Program-made: the position numbers and the translations under genes | Part shown: piece by piece, positions 25,558 to 35,465 of the stretch | Layout of the letters: every line of letters begins with the position of its first letter | Position numbering within the stretch: the stretch's first letter is position 1 | Notes under the pieces: generated by a model | The model's input: the letters and a program-made list of their open reading frames with translations, nothing else | The model's database searches: none | Told to the model about the DNA's origin: nothing | Origin: Methylosinus sp. H3A | GTDB lineage: Bacteria > Pseudomonadota > Alphaproteobacteria > Rhizobiales > Beijerinckiaceae | Length of the DNA stretch: 64,000 bases | Direction: 5' to 3' | NCBI RefSeq assembly: GCF_015709455.1 | Contig: NZ_JADNQW010000007.1 | Span: 87,544-151,543, forward strand

Positions 25558-26798
25558 CGACCGATCGCCATGCGCAGAGTCTCAAGCGTCGGAGGAAGCG
25601 CGTCCCTACGGGCGATCACATGATCCGGCGCCGGCGTTCCCGCTTCATCGGAGAGCCGCCGCATTTTGGGGTTGTAGTCGTTCCACAAAACTCTGTTCTT
25701 CGGATCGAGGCCCGAGATTATGAGCAGCCCGGTCGGCGCAGTGTCGAGCCGGGTCAGCCGAAGATCGGGACGCTCGATAGCGAGGCGGTCGGCAAAGCGC
25801 CAGACATCGCCGGTCCAGACTTGCGAGAGCCGCTCGCGGCTCGCCTGAATGGGATGATTGGGCATTATGTCGTCGATGACCACGACCCCGCCAGGACTCA
25901 TCACCCGCTCTATGTTCATGAAGTCGCGATAGACATATTCGGCCAAGTGCATTCCATCGATGAAGGCCAAATCGACCGGGGCGCAGACGGCTTGTCCGCC
26001 AAAGAAGAAGAAGAAGTCATCGCTCGTGCAGCGATAGAACTTCACTGCCTCATTCGCTATCCCGAAATCGGGATGCGGGTCGGGATCGACAGCGATCGCC
26101 GGGCAAGCGGCGAGGGCGAGACTCGCGCCCCTGCGCACGCCGATCTCCAGATATAGGCCCGGATCGACCAGCGCATGCAGATCACGCAACACGTCGAGAT
26201 AAGGACGCGCGCCGGCCTGGACTTCCACGGCCGGGTCTGAATGCGCTTCCTGTCGGGCGTTTGCGGCCACTTCCATCGGAAACGGCGCCGTGACCGGCTG
26301 CAGGCCCGCGCCTTTTTGGAAAACGCCAACGACATCACGCCAAGGCCCGCGCTCGTCTGTCCACGCGTGGACGAGGCGAAGTCCCGACCAATCAGCGAGA
26401 GCCGCGAAGGAATCGACGAAAAAGCGATAGCAGTCGACTGGGTAGCGGTGGACCGGTCCAGAGGACGGCGCAATCAAGAAGGCCAAGCCGTCGGGCTTGA
26501 GAACCCTATGTATTTCGCTGAATATCCGCCAGAACTGGCCGCAATGCTCGAGCATCTGACCGGACAGGACGACATCGACCGAGCCGTCCTCGAAAGGAAG
26601 CCGATAAACATCGGTGAGCACGACATCGACGCCTGGTCCCGGCTCGAGGTCGACGCCGACATAGTCCATCGTCGACGGCAGCAGCTCGCGATACGAGCCG
26701 TTGACATTCATCGCCCCCAGGTCGACGACCCGGGCCTTTCCAGTCGGCAGATACCACTGGACGCACCGACGCATGTTTTCAATCGAGGAGGCGTGCAT
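25554..26798 (-). CDS. Protein with two methyltransferase-like domains
   Basis: The product has 414 residues. The N-terminal half is a SAM-dependent methyltransferase (ARVVDLGAMNVNGSYRELLP, VYRLPFEDGSVDVVLSGQML, HRVLKPDGLAFLIAPSSG). The C-terminal half has a second class I fold (LYLEIGVRRGASLALAACPA, DLAFIDGMHLAEYVYRDFMN, SPGGVVVIDDIMPNHPIQ). A run of five Phe residues lies in the second domain (SDDFFFFFGG). It is translationally coupled to the GT2-CmcI gene, so the two are likely to act on the same glycan. Confidence 0.8.
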   Translation of the reverse strand: MHASSIENMRRCVQWYLPTGKARVVDLGAMNVNGSYRELLPSTMDYVGVDLEPGPGVDVVLTDVYRLPFEDGSVDVVLSGQMLEHCGQFWRIFSEIHRVLKPDGLAFLIAPSSGPVHRYPVDCYRFFVDSFAALADWSGLRLVHAWTDERGPWRDVVGVFQKGAGLQPVTAPFPMEVAANARQEAHSDPAVEVQAGARPYLDVLRDLHALVDPGLYLEIGVRRGASLALAACPAIAVDPDPHPDFGIANEAVKFYRCTSDDFFFFFGGQAVCAPVDLAFIDGMHLAEYVYRDFMNIERVMSPGGVVVIDDIMPNHPIQASRERLSQVWTGDVWRFADRLAIERPDLRLTRLDTAPTGLLIISGLDPKNRVLWNDYNPKMRRLSDEAGTPAPDHVIARRDALPPTLETLRMAIGR

Positions 26799-26902
26799 CG
26801 TGTCCCATTACCTGCATTCTTGGCCTCGATCCGTCTGCGTGGTCACTCAGGCGGCCGGCGAAAAGCCGCAAGGATTGTCGCCGGCGCCGGGTGGACGGTT
26901 CG

Positions 26903-27877
26903 CTATTTCATCGATGTCGTGCTCGAGAATGCGCCGTCATTGCCGTTGTTCCCGTTGACTTGGTTGGTGCCATAGGAGACGAGCGCGCCCCCATTCGAGG
27001 TGAAGAGACCGCCTCCATTGCCGATGACCGACGTGCGTCCCACCAGCATGCCAGCGTTGGCGCCATTGGCCACCAAGCCATTATTGCCATTTCCGGAAAC
27101 GAGCACATTATCGATGAGCAAGGTTATATTGGCCGCGGTGCCATTGCTCACGGTGATGCCGTTTTGCCCGTTGTTGCTGACAATGCTGTCGCGCACTCCG
27201 CCGCTGATCTTGCCGGTGGTGGCGGATCCGTCGGCGACGATTCCGAAGAGGCCCCCGAACACCTGCGTCTTCTCGATGTCGACCTTGGCGGCGCCGGTTC
27301 CCGTCGGCCTGATCTGGATTCCGGCGAATGTGGCGGATGCGCCCGCATTGTTGATCATAGTATCCACAACGTTGAGCTGCGACGCCCCGCTCGGCGCGAA
27401 ATTGATTCCGTTCTGCACGAAATTGCGAATGTTGGTTTTTTGCACGGTCAGCGACTTGCCTGCCAAGAAATTGATCGCATTGAGTCCACCGATCGCAACA
27501 GAGTTGCCCGAGACTCCCTCGATATCGAGGCCGCGTAGGACGATTTGGTCATTGGGTCCGGCGTTGACGGTGATCGCGTTCGTGGCGGCAACGAGAACCC
27601 CTCCATTGGCGGCGATATCGCACTGCAAAGTGATGGCCTTGGTGATCGTGACGCCGCCGAATCCGCCCGGATCGAGACAATCGATCTCGCCGCCGGCCGC
27701 GGTCTTCGAGATGGCGCCGGCGAAGGTCTTGCACGGGGCGGTGCGGCTGCAGGGATTGACGTCGTCGCCGACGCCTGAAACCCATGTGCGCGTCGCCTGA
27801 GCAGACGCCGCGCCGGTCAATCCTAGCCCGGTGAGCGCCAGGGCGGCGAGAAACACGATCAAACGATAAGCCCTCAT
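26903..27877 (-). CDS. Secreted right-handed beta-helix protein
   Basis: The 324-residue product starts at ATG 27877 behind AGGGAGAA. A signal peptide (LIVFLAALALTGLGL...ASAQA) is followed by WVSGVGDDVNPCSRTAPCKT, a motif common at the head of pectate-lyase-like parallel beta-helix proteins, and then repeated Asn/Gly-rich coils (GVRDSIVSNNGQNGITVSNG, VLVSGNGNNGLVANGANAG). No catalytic residues can be assigned. It may bind or modify extracellular polysaccharide, which would fit the neighbouring glycan genes. Confidence 0.75.
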   Translation of the reverse strand: MRAYRLIVFLAALALTGLGLTGAASAQATRTWVSGVGDDVNPCSRTAPCKTFAGAISKTAAGGEIDCLDPGGFGGVTITKAITLQCDIAANGGVLVAATNAITVNAGPNDQIVLRGLDIEGVSGNSVAIGGLNAINFLAGKSLTVQKTNIRNFVQNGINFAPSGASQLNVVDTMINNAGASATFAGIQIRPTGTGAAKVDIEKTQVFGGLFGIVADGSATTGKISGGVRDSIVSNNGQNGITVSNGTAANITLLIDNVLVSGNGNNGLVANGANAGMLVGRTSVIGNGGGLFTSNGGALVSYGTNQVNGNNGNDGAFSSTTSMK

Positions 27878-28237
27878 ACCACTTCTCCCTACTTTGTATC
27901 TCTCTGCAAAATTTGGCCATGCGCGGGCACAGGAGCGACCCGGTCGATCGTTGCCTGGATCAATTTAACCGTAGTCGAAAACTTCGTTTTCTCTTTGTTT
28001 CCTCGTGTCGCCTCGTAGCCCGACATGTATAGTTTCTTTTTAGAAAATGACTCCATTCAATTTTTTTGACAAGACCGATCCGCCCATGACGATCGGCTCG
28101 GGCGCGTAGCCGAGTGATACGCCACCGATCCAATGCGCGACAGATCCGTTTCTCTCGTTCGCGCCCCGACCCCGCAATGTCGGCGTCGTTCGCGGCTTCG
28201 CTTCGCGCCAAACTCGCGACAGAATTCGGATTGGGCG
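27878..28237. other. Intergenic region before the beta-helix gene
   Basis: This stretch of about 360 bases is relatively AT-rich between 27890 and 28080 and probably holds the promoter of the minus-strand beta-helix gene. No gene or RNA could be supported. Confidence 0.45.
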
Positions 28238-31200
28238 CTACCTCGGCGCGGAGCCCGTGCCGAAGCCGTCGAGAAGTTCTCGAACCTCCTCAAGCCAAAC
28301 TTCCAAGTCTCGACACACGGTCGGGGAAAGGGGTCGATCTTGGCTCGCCGCTTCGAGCTGGAGAAAATATTCGTATATGATTTCAGTCAACTTCCCGCGC
28401 CACGCATCTTCGAATTTCTGATGCCGCAAGCCGGGATCGACGAACGCCGACATCGACCGCTTCGCCGACGGGCCTCTGACGAAATCGATCGCGAGTTGTG
28501 TTTGAATTCGATCGATCACCGCCTCGGGGTCGGCGATCAGATCGCTATAAGAGACGAATATTCGCGACGAATCCCGTGTATCTCTCTCGACCGCCAGCAT
28601 GTAATTGGCCCAGATCAGAAGCCCTTTTTCCTTGGAGAAGCCATTTCGTTTCGATAGCGAGGCCGAGACCTCCAAAGGATTGCGAACCATGACGACATAG
28701 CGCGGCTCATAGCCCGTCGCCCGAAGCGCGGACTCCCAAAGAGGTGCCATGATCGAGATGCGAGGATCTTTCACAATGATCGGGCGATTGCCTCGGTAAC
28801 ATGATTTGATCCGGTCGACGGCTTCTCGCTTCTCGCCCTCCGTCAATTGCTCGAGTCGCTTTCGTGAAAAGAACGCCCTCGGATCGTCCCAGCCGGAATT
28901 GCGGGACCGGAGCAGTTCCTCATTCCAATCGGCAATCGCGGTCGGCTCCCAAAATCCGGTGGGGTTGTCGGCTTGGCTAGGCATCAGATCGCTCGGCAAG
29001 TCTGCGCCGGCCAATGAGAGCACGCGCGCCATGGCCGACGTGCCCGAGCGATGGCAACCCGCGACAACGATAGCTGTGGGGAGGCCCATTTTCCGCACGC
29101 CACGCAGCTCTTCATTCGCGCTGCTCAAACGCGAGATCAGTTTCGACCACGCAGAGCGATGCGATTCTGCGCTATATGCGTCCATACGCTGACGCGACGC
29201 CAATGGCAGGCCATTCGAGCCCGAAAGATCGATCGCCTGCTCGAGAGCCGAGACCAACTGGTTTTCATCATGGAAGCGAAAGCCGACGCCTTCCGCCTCG
29301 CAAAGCTCGGCTTCGGCGCCGACATCGAAAACCACGGGCGCGCAGCCCGCGGATATCGTCGTCCCGATCATCGCGCTCGAAGACGAACACATCCAGGCGT
29401 CTTTCGGCAATTCCACGCCAAGCCCTCGCGCAGACACACAGATCTTGGCTTTTGAGAGGAGCCTGCGCAACACGGCGCGAGACGGGCTGACCAATATGTC
29501 GACGTCCAGCGGCCATGACCAACTGCGGATTTCGTCCACATAACCAGGATCGTCATCGGGTGCGAGATCGCCAACGATCACGAGCCGCCAGCGCCGCGTC
29601 AGCGCCGCGCCGCCGAGGCGGCGAAGCGCATTCGCCACGGATCGATGGCGCCCCCCCGACGGCCCCGTCCGCAACGCGCCTGAGCAGACGATCAAGTTGC
29701 TCCGCTCATTCGTCAACTCCCCGGCGGAAAAAACATCGACCGGCGGCGCGATGACTTCGATGTCGATCGGCGGCGCGCCCAAAGCTTCCAACATGGACGA
29801 CAACGCTCGACGACTGAACTCGGAGTCGGTTACGACCGCGTCGAAATTCAGCAAAGCACCGATCCGCCGTTTGGAGGCTTCGATGTTCGTGCTTTGTGAG
29901 ACGCTCGGGAAAGGGCAATGGAGCACTCTGCGGAGCCCGAAGCTCGGCGGCGCCGACGGCAACGCAGCACTGCTCAGAACGACGACGTCTATATCGCGCG
30001 TCCCCGCGTCCGCGACGCCTCCGCCCGTCAATCGGTCATGCGGCAACCCCAATGCGCAAACCTTTTTAGCCACATCCATTACGGAGTGAGGAGCGGCCGA
30101 TGCGACCATCGTCGGCCGCAGCGCGCTCAACGCCGATGCATGGGCGAACGCCGCCCCGGCATTCGCACCGCTCACGAGCGGATCATCCAGCACGACGCAA
30201 TGCAATCGCTCATCGGCGAATTTCTCGATCTGTTGTCCAAATTGCTTCAAATCGAAAAATTCGCACGAAGGCGAATCGAGCTTGTCCCGCGTGAGCAGCC
30301 AACGTCCCCAGCGGGAACGGAAGACATGCAGATTCCTCTGGGCCGCCCTGTACCGCTCTACGACGCCTTCAGGGGAATTGGTGGTCGCGCCGCAGATGTG
30401 CCGCACGACTGCCGACGTTACGAGACGCGTTGACTTGCCGAGCGCTTTGAGACGCAGGCACAGGTCCACATCTTCGTAGTAGGCTACCTCGAACTCCGGA
30501 TCGAATCCCCCGATATTCAGCATGTCCCAGCGGCGAACGACCACACATGCCGCGGATATATGATCCACGTCGATATTATCTAAAATATCCCACATGAAAC
30601 CAGTTGAAAGTGGAGCATATGTGTGCCCATCCAAACATACAAATCTACCTATTTCCTGGCATGAATCGTCCGGAAACCGATACACCGGACCAACCAGGCC
30701 GACATTTTCGTCCGACAATTCGCTCAGCAGACTTTCTACGACGCCCTTTTCGACAAAAGCGTCATTGTTGAGAAAGAGAACGAATTCGCCGCGCGCGCTT
30801 TCGATAGCTATATTGTTCGCGGAGCCGAATGAACGTCGCTCGGAAAGCATAATCAACCGAACCGGGAGGCGCATGTCGGCAAGCGCCCTCGCCAAAGAGG
30901 CCTCGCTGCCGTTGTCGACCACGATGATCTCGTATGCAATTCCGATATCGGCGGACAAAACGGACATTACAGACGCGAATGTCAGCCGCGGCCGATTGTA
31001 ATTCATTATGAGGACGGACAAGATCGGGTTGTTTTCCCCGGCGAGGGATGAATTACGGCCAGCCGACTGCTCGATCGGGATTTCCCATGGCTCGACGTCG
31101 AAAGTGAGAGCTCCTCCCTCGAAATCGATAGAGCGAGGCATTCCTTTGTTTACTCTGACCTCGGCCGGAACGATCGGCAGCTGGTCTGTGAGGTGGTGTG

Positions 31201-31507
31201 GGATTTCGACTTTTATGCGTCCGCTCGGCGGCGCGTTCAGAGAGAGGCAAAATGCGGCTCTCGGCCCGATGCTCCAAACCCCCCAGGACTCGACGCCGCT
31301 GAAACCATAGATCGGTTCCCAGCCGCTCGAAGCGGTTTCACACAAATTAAATCGCCCCAAGCACTCTCGAGACGAGGCGCAGTAGATATTGATTTTCTCA
31401 AAACAAACTGCGAGCACGCGAGAATCGTCATCATGTCGATATGCGCTTAATTGAACTGTTTTTTTGAATTCGATCTCGACGAGTAGATAGTTCCTTGTCG
31501 CACTCAA
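28238..31507 (-). CDS. GT2-GT4-sulfotransferase fusion protein
   Basis: The product has 1089 residues with a TTG start (AGAGG precedes it). An N-terminal region of ~155 residues is beta-rich and unrecognised. It is followed by a GT2 domain (LSVLIMNYNRPRLTFASVMS, FVLFLNNDAFVEKGVVESLL, EVAYYEDVDLCLRLKAL), a GT4/GT-B-like domain (VVTDSEFSRRALSSMLEAL, RWRLVIVGDLAPDDDPGYV, TISAGCAPVVFDVGAEAELC) and, from about residue 800, a sulfotransferase-like domain with a PAPS-type loop (VVAGCHRSGTSAMARVLSL) and VMVRNPLEVSASLSKRNGFS. It is likely to build and sulfate a surface glycan. No nearby gene for sulfate activation is seen. Confidence 0.8.
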   Translation of the reverse strand: MSATRNYLLVEIEFKKTVQLSAYRHDDDSRVLAVCFEKINIYCASSRECLGRFNLCETASSGWEPIYGFSGVESWGVWSIGPRAAFCLSLNAPPSGRIKVEIPHHLTDQLPIVPAEVRVNKGMPRSIDFEGGALTFDVEPWEIPIEQSAGRNSSLAGENNPILSVLIMNYNRPRLTFASVMSVLSADIGIAYEIIVVDNGSEASLARALADMRLPVRLIMLSERRSFGSANNIAIESARGEFVLFLNNDAFVEKGVVESLLSELSDENVGLVGPVYRFPDDSCQEIGRFVCLDGHTYAPLSTGFMWDILDNIDVDHISAACVVVRRWDMLNIGGFDPEFEVAYYEDVDLCLRLKALGKSTRLVTSAVVRHICGATTNSPEGVVERYRAAQRNLHVFRSRWGRWLLTRDKLDSPSCEFFDLKQFGQQIEKFADERLHCVVLDDPLVSGANAGAAFAHASALSALRPTMVASAAPHSVMDVAKKVCALGLPHDRLTGGGVADAGTRDIDVVVLSSAALPSAPPSFGLRRVLHCPFPSVSQSTNIEASKRRIGALLNFDAVVTDSEFSRRALSSMLEALGAPPIDIEVIAPPVDVFSAGELTNERSNLIVCSGALRTGPSGGRHRSVANALRRLGGAALTRRWRLVIVGDLAPDDDPGYVDEIRSWSWPLDVDILVSPSRAVLRRLLSKAKICVSARGLGVELPKDAWMCSSSSAMIGTTISAGCAPVVFDVGAEAELCEAEGVGFRFHDENQLVSALEQAIDLSGSNGLPLASRQRMDAYSAESHRSAWSKLISRLSSANEELRGVRKMGLPTAIVVAGCHRSGTSAMARVLSLAGADLPSDLMPSQADNPTGFWEPTAIADWNEELLRSRNSGWDDPRAFFSRKRLEQLTEGEKREAVDRIKSCYRGNRPIIVKDPRISIMAPLWESALRATGYEPRYVVMVRNPLEVSASLSKRNGFSKEKGLLIWANYMLAVERDTRDSSRIFVSYSDLIADPEAVIDRIQTQLAIDFVRGPSAKRSMSAFVDPGLRHQKFEDAWRGKLTEIIYEYFLQLEAASQDRPLSPTVCRDLEVWLEEVRELLDGFGTGSAPR

Positions 31508-32004
31508 TTAGATGCCTCTGTCGTCTGTGGAACCCGCTCGCCAGCCCGCACCTTCTGAGCGGGACTTGCGCCATTAGGGTCCATATCCGAAAATTGTCAA
31601 TCTAGTGATCGCTCTCGTCCTGCGTTGCTCTTTGACGGTGGCGGCGCACAATTTGCCCGGGTGCGGCGCAACAACGCGCTGTGGTGACGGCGACGCCGCG
31701 GCTGGGCGATCAGCGCGCTCTCTACGTGCGGCGGAATTTGCGATACAAGCTCAACTTACGAAATCTCGTCGCCGCCAAAGCGCTATTCCTTCATGTGTTC
31801 GCGAGCCAGGGACGCTCGCCGCAACAAAGCCCCGGCGAGCCATCTGTGGAATGCCGGGTCGCCAATCGAATAGCAGCGCCATCGAGCGAGTGGCCACTCT
31901 CGTCGACGGTATGTCGCGGGCGGAAAAAATTCGTTGGACGCCGCGGCGCGTGCTGTTTAGTGCTCGGCGGACATATCGATCCCCAAAATGAGCCGCGTCC
32001 CCAA
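31508..32004. other. Intergenic region with an IS6-like relic
   Basis: Apart from the relic at 31741-31835 this stretch holds no gene that I can support. It separates the glycan island from the YchJ-like gene. Confidence 0.45.
31741..31835 (+). pseudogene. IS6-family transposase relic (central part)
   Basis: The translation [20 protein letters not shown] and the underlying bases closely resemble DVAAAKAFFRRAFASQGRLP of the relic at 59381-59548, a conserved block of IS6-family transposases. No other part of the gene remains, so the element is only a scar. Confidence 0.5.
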
Positions 32005-32520
32005 ATGACCGATCAACCTTGCCCCTGCCGCGCCCAAAACGCCGAGCCAGCGCCCCTCTCGACCTGCTGCGGGCCTTACGTCGATGGGTCGAGGCCCGCG
32101 CCGAGCGCGGAGGCTTTGATGCGCTCGCGCTATACGGCCTATGCGCTCGGCCGCATAGACTATCTACAGGACACGCTCGCGCCCGAGCACCGCGCCGGCT
32201 TCAACCGCAAGGCGGCCGCCGACTGGTCCGAAAAGTCGCAATGGCTCGGCCTGGATATCGAAGCGACGGAGGACGGCCAGCCCGGCGATGCGAAAGGCTA
32301 TGTCCAATTCACCGCGCATTATATCGGTGACGGACTGCGTCAAGCGCACAGGGAGCGATCGTTGTTTCGCTTCGACGAGGCCGATCAGCGCTGGTATTTT
32401 GTCGAAGGCGAGGCCCGCAAGAGCGCGCCTGTCGTCCGGGAAGTGCGCCCCGGCCGCAATGATCCTTGTTCATGCGGCTCTGGGAAGAAATACAAGAAAT
32501 GCTGCGGCGCGGCAGCGTGA
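32005..32520 (+). CDS. YchJ-family protein with SEC-C motif
   Basis: The 171-residue product starts at ATG 32005. It has the N-terminal PCPC and Cys-rich start of the family ([20 protein letters not shown]), the motif [20 protein letters not shown], an NTF2-like central domain ([11 protein letters not shown]) and a C-terminal SEC-C zinc motif ([19 protein letters not shown]). Family function is not known in detail; the SEC-C tail binds zinc. It is cytoplasmic and apparently monocistronic. Confidence 0.88.
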   Translation: MTDQPCPCRAQNAEPAPLSTCCGPYVDGSRPAPSAEALMRSRYTAYALGRIDYLQDTLAPEHRAGFNRKAAADWSEKSQWLGLDIEATEDGQPGDAKGYVQFTAHYIGDGLRQAHRERSLFRFDEADQRWYFVEGEARKSAPVVREVRPGRNDPCSCGSGKKYKKCCGAAA

Positions 32521-32757
32521 TCGGCGAGAGCGAGCCCGCAGGCTCTCGACGCGAGCTCGCCAAATCGTCGTCGTATCGAAACAGCGCTTTACCCGCTTTC
32601 TTCTCGTCAGTCTTTCACTGAATTACGTAATAGCCCTCGGCGTGATTGGCGCGAAACATCTCATCGAAGGACTTTTTTGGTCCGCATTCCACGAGTCGGC
32701 GATCGAGATTCGGCGTCACCGCGGAATGGTCACAAAAAGATGCGAGAAGCCCGAATC

Positions 32758-33027
32758 ATGACAAAGGCATTCGAGCTCCAACGCGAAATCGACAAAGTGG
32801 CGGATTGCGGAACGTCGGCGCCGTCACTCGACGACTATGGCGTCATCGCCATGGGCTTGCGCATCGATCCCGACGCGCAAGTCAGATTTTGGAGGAACGG
32901 CAAAGGCGCTTCCTTCTTCACCGTCACATTCTCCGATGGATCGAAATCCGTCTATGACGCGCGCGGTTGTCTCGCGCCCGCGGGCTCGCCGAGCCTTTCC
33001 GACTATGGACGCCATGGGTTTCCCTAG
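32758..33027 (+). CDS. Small conserved-type hypothetical protein
   Basis: The 89-residue product starts at ATG 32758 (MTKAFELQREIDKVADCG). It is acidic and soluble, with a compact beta-rich middle (VRFWRNGKGASFFTVTFSDG). I do not recognise it. It is followed by a good terminator at 33054-33089, which supports it as a real transcript. Confidence 0.5.
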   Translation: MTKAFELQREIDKVADCGTSAPSLDDYGVIAMGLRIDPDAQVRFWRNGKGASFFTVTFSDGSKSVYDARGCLAPAGSPSLSDYGRHGFP

Positions 33028-33053
33028 CGCGTCCGCTCTTGCTTCACCATAAG

Positions 33054-33089
33054 GGCCCGGTCAATTACGCCGGGCCACTTCTTTTTTCT
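33054..33089 (+). terminator. Rho-independent terminator
   Basis: The stem GGCCCGG/CCGGGCC with a 9-base loop is followed by ACTTCTTTTTTC. It lies 27 bases after the stop of the small hypothetical gene. Confidence 0.8.
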
Positions 33090-33210
33090 GCGCATAGAGA
33101 TATCGTCGTGGTCTGTCATGACCTTCCAACGAAGGCGACATCTTTGGATACGAACGGCGGCCGATGAAAGCGCGAGAGACGCTTCGATTCGCCATCGGGC
33201 CGGATGCGCC

Positions 33211-35361
33211 CTATTTCGCATGCTCATCGAGAAATTTGCGGCATATATCGAAGTCCCGCTGATAATTTTCGGGCAGCGCCGCCTTCTTGGAGCGTGAGAG
33301 GTTCTGCGCATAGGCGACCATTTTGTCGGTCGGCGCTTTCGAGCGCACGGCCCCATCATTACGCACACGCGCCGCCGACGCGACCGCTTTTGCTTTCGAC
33401 GACTGACTCGCCTTCGATCCACGACGAGCGCGACTGGGACTCGTGTTCGTCACGTCGGCCCCGCCGCCGGCCAGTCCGCTCTGACGTCGGCGCCCCGGTC
33501 GACGCACCGGCGTCGACGCCGGCAGATCCACTGATCCGCTCGACCGCTCGAGCAATGCGTCGATCAACTGCTGAGCCGCGGCGGCGACGCCGTCGATCAC
33601 CGCACGATAGTCCGCCTTTCCGACAAGGATCTCGTCGAGGCGCATCTCCCATAAGGCGGTCGTGCCAGGATCGACGAGCGCGGGCGCCGCGCCACGTAAG
33701 AGCTCGAACAATTGCAATCCCGCCGAGGTCGGCAGCACGAGCTTGCCATCCGCAGTCAACAAATTCTGCCGCTTCAGTCCTTTGATGACTTCCGCTCGAG
33801 TCGCGGGCGTGCCAATTCCCTTGGCTTCCTTCAGCCGGTCGCGGAGGGCGACGTCTTCGACGAAGCGCCACGCATTCTGCATCGCGTCCACCAGCGTGCC
33901 TTCGTTGTAGCGTGGCGGCGGCTGCGTTCTCTTCGCTTCGACCCGCGCGTCGGACAGGCTCGCGCTTTCGCCATCGCGCAGGGAGGGCAGCGTTTGCTCG
34001 GCCTCCGTCTCGGCGTTCGAATCGATCGCCTGATAGACGGCCTTCCATCCGAGCCGCAAGGGAATGCGCCCGACGGCGCGGAACTCCACCGCCGCTCGGC
34101 CGGAAATCGGCGCCGCCATTGTGACGACGGTCTGCCGATATTCGTAGTCGGGCGCCACCGCAGCCAGATATGAACGGCAGATGAGCGCGAACAGCCGCTT
34201 TTCGTCCTCGCTCAGACGCGCTAAGCGGGTTTCGAGGTTGTCGAGAACATTGACGTTGGGCACGACAGCATGATGCGACACGCCCTCGAGCGCTTTATCG
34301 CAGAAATGGCCGGACTTGCCGCGCCGGATCACCGGAGCGGCGATGTCGAGATGGGCGAAGCCGCGCAAGCGCGTCAGCGCGCCGACGATCGCCGGGACGT
34401 CGCCGATCTGATTTTCTGTGAGGTACCGCGCTTCCGCTCGCGGATAGGTGATCAGCTTCTTGCCGTCGCCGTCGTAAAGCTCCTGCGCCACAGACAACGT
34501 CTTGTCGGCTGTCCATCCCCAGCGCTGGCCGCAGGTTTTCTGCAAGGATGGGAGATCGAAGAGACGCGGCGGCGCCTGGCGCTTTTCCTCGATCGCGACG
34601 CCGAGAGGGCCCTCATATCCCGTCGCGGCTTTGGCGATCGCCTCCGCGTGGGCGCGCTCCTCGAGCCGCATCTTGGCCGCCGGAGCGTGACGCATCAAAA
34701 AGCTACCACCACCGACGGTCGCGGTGGCGACCACCTCGAAATAGTCCACGGGCCGAAAATTGCGGATTTCCAGCTCGCGCAGGCAGACGATCGCCAAAGT
34801 CGGCGTCTTGACCCGACCGATCCCGATCACGCCTCGAACCCCAGGCGTGAGCAATGTCTTCGTCGCGGTCCGGGTCAGGGACAGATTGAAGATCTGGTCC
34901 GCCTGCTGGCGCGCCACCGCCGCCTCATAGAGCGACCGCATCTCGGCATTGGGCTTCAGCCGGGCGAAAGCCTGCTGCAGCGTCTTCGGATCCTGCGCGG
35001 TGAACAAGGCCCGCCGCACGCGTCCCCGATAGCCGAGATGGTCGAGGATTTCCTGGCCGATCAGCTGACCCTCGCGATCACAGTCGGTCGCGAGTATGAC
35101 GTCGTCACATGCAGCGAGCGCCGTCGCTATAGCCCCGAGCTTCGCCGGCTTGGAGCCTTGCGTGGCCGCGCGAGTCGGATAGAGCCCGTCCGGCTTGAGG
35201 ACGACGCAGGACCAGCGCTTCCACGCGGCGTTGATCTCCTCGGGCTCGGCCAAGCGAAGCAGATGTCCCTCGGCAGGCAGAATTTGTCCAAAGCGCGCGC
35301 CAAAGGCCGCACGAAGATCCTTCGCCTGACTGGCCTTTTCCGTAATGATCAGTGTCGCCAT
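33211..35361 (-). CDS. topB: DNA topoisomerase III (type IA)
   Basis: The product has 716 residues. The TOPRIM domain is seen at the N terminus (LIITEKASQAKDLRAAFG with the catalytic Glu; DVILATDCDREGQLIGQEIL with the DxD metal site). It is followed by IGIGRVKTPTLAIVCLRE and the active-site Tyr motif KLITYPRAEARYL. The tail is Lys/Ser/Arg-rich without zinc fingers, as in TopB-type enzymes of plasmids and integrative elements. It relaxes and decatenates DNA. The neighbouring mucR gene lies upstream on the same strand but has its own terminator. Confidence 0.92.
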   Translation of the reverse strand: MATLIITEKASQAKDLRAAFGARFGQILPAEGHLLRLAEPEEINAAWKRWSCVVLKPDGLYPTRAATQGSKPAKLGAIATALAACDDVILATDCDREGQLIGQEILDHLGYRGRVRRALFTAQDPKTLQQAFARLKPNAEMRSLYEAAVARQQADQIFNLSLTRTATKTLLTPGVRGVIGIGRVKTPTLAIVCLRELEIRNFRPVDYFEVVATATVGGGSFLMRHAPAAKMRLEERAHAEAIAKAATGYEGPLGVAIEEKRQAPPRLFDLPSLQKTCGQRWGWTADKTLSVAQELYDGDGKKLITYPRAEARYLTENQIGDVPAIVGALTRLRGFAHLDIAAPVIRRGKSGHFCDKALEGVSHHAVVPNVNVLDNLETRLARLSEDEKRLFALICRSYLAAVAPDYEYRQTVVTMAAPISGRAAVEFRAVGRIPLRLGWKAVYQAIDSNAETEAEQTLPSLRDGESASLSDARVEAKRTQPPPRYNEGTLVDAMQNAWRFVEDVALRDRLKEAKGIGTPATRAEVIKGLKRQNLLTADGKLVLPTSAGLQLFELLRGAAPALVDPGTTALWEMRLDEILVGKADYRAVIDGVAAAAQQLIDALLERSSGSVDLPASTPVRRPGRRRQSGLAGGGADVTNTSPSRARRGSKASQSSKAKAVASAARVRNDGAVRSKAPTDKMVAYAQNLSRSKKAALPENYQRDFDICRKFLDEHAK

Positions 35362-35421
35362 GCGCCTTACCGAATCGGAGGGGATTTCAGCCTAGCGCAA
35401 TTGCGAGAACAGACAAAGAAC

Positions 35422-35450
35422 AAAGCCGCCAAAATTCCATCGGCGGCTTT
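35422..35450 (-). terminator. Rho-independent terminator after mucR
   Basis: The stem AAAGCCGCC/GGCGGCTTT with an 11-base loop is followed on the minus strand by GTTCTTTGTC. It ends the MucR transcript before topB. Confidence 0.7.
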
Positions 35451-35465
35451 CGTCGCCCTCGCTGG

